NCBI GenBank assembly: GCA_944739405.2
Contig: OX123188.2
Coordinates: 67,661,251-67,725,250 of the forward strand
Length of the DNA stretch: 64,000 nt
Reading direction: 5' to 3'
Origin: Euclidia mi
Taxonomy: Eukaryota; Arthropoda; Insecta; Lepidoptera; Erebidae
In this document: one piece after another, positions 63,551 through 64,000 of the stretch
Layout: every line of letters starts with the position of its first letter
Numbering within the stretch: the first letter of the stretch is position 1
Program-made: the position numbers and the translations under genes
Notes under the pieces: model-generated
The model's database searches: none
What the model was told of the DNA's origin: nothing
Seen by the model: the letters and a program-made list of their open reading frames with translations, nothing else

Positions 63551-64000
63551 CTCTGATAGTGTTTAATACTGTTGTTTTACCTGATACAGAACTCTCGATA
63601 TTTATCTGGGTTAGGAAATTGTAAAAAAAAATTATATTTTTTTGTGACTGAAGGTATTTTGTTAAATTTTCATAATTACATTACATACGGGCGTTAGTGT
63701 CAGTCAACCTACCTACCCCACATCGCTGATTGATCTGGTGCGCTGTCCGGACTGTTCTCAGGACCGCTTTTTTTAAGGTAAGCGCGGCTTGAAAGTACAT
63801 TTTGGCAAAGTACATAAATCCCAAAATGTGCTTTTTGGCCCTTAAATATCTTCACCACCTATATCAGGAGACAACAACCAAATTCCTTTTTGGCAAACTC
63901 TATCTAAATTGAAACATTCGGTTCCTATAGTCAAAAGAGTTCCCCGTGGGGCAAGACTATCAGTGTCAAAAAAATTGGCAGAATGCATTGGTCTTGTCTT
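63551..64000. other. No gene seen
   Basis: AT-rich end of the window without recognisable features. Confidence 0.4.

Overview
The window reads as nuclear DNA of a moth or butterfly (Lepidoptera). The backbone is AT-rich, the one host gene is split by long introns, and the short interspersed elements and LINE tails are types common in lepidopteran genomes (GACA-linked 'gggttccgtacc' repeat, 'ccactgctgggcac' SINE, 'gcctatgtccagcag' LINE tail). There is no operon structure and no CRISPR array. Family names below rest on motifs I recognise by eye; no database was searched.

Region 1 (1-11515): the 3' end of one host gene on the + strand, a heparan sulfate N-deacetylase/N-sulfotransferase (sulfateless/NDST). 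Three exons of the sulfotransferase domain (767-883, 4609-4791, 9445-9671) have matching splice phases. The last exon carries a net one-base frame break as written. The introns hold a TIR-bounded repeat with a GACA microsatellite, a 2.57-kb hAT-like fold-back element hosting a dead LINE fragment, a partial copy of exon 2, and a minus-strand tRNA-derived SINE.

Region 2 (11516-31691): mobile DNA. A LINE with CCHC ORF1 and EN/RT/RNase H ORF2 ('LINE-A') is broken into pieces at 13629-14649, 21496-23716 and 28870-30344. It is interrupted by a fold-back element, by an apparently intact LOA-clade LINE on the minus strand (14780-20574, ORFs of 572 and 1221 codons), and by two elements with 3-bp TTA duplications. 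A PIF/Harbinger doublet follows.

Region 3 (31692-41830): a degenerate Ty3/gypsy element ('G1', + strand) split by a minus-strand Jockey-like LINE ('LINE-D'), then AT-rich tandem repeats and a clean 48-bp array.

Region 4 (41831-58555): a minus-strand Ty3/gypsy element ('G2') with two 204-bp LTRs, a 4-bp target duplication and a tRNA-Arg-type primer site. Inside it lie an errantivirus-like element with envelope remnant ('G3', 45720-51068) and a nearly intact LINE ('LINE-C', about 51090-56090). The 5' LTR also holds a 597-bp retroposon with a 13-bp duplication.

Region 5 (58556-64000): a 1284-bp TIR element with a 7-bp duplication that is the longer relative of a 216-bp MITE at 12246-12461, followed by two LINE 3' fragments. 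The two most unusual signals are this TIR family, whose ends and duplication length I cannot place in a known superfamily, and a recurrent pattern of short-loop inverted duplications lying at reading-frame breaks in unrelated elements.
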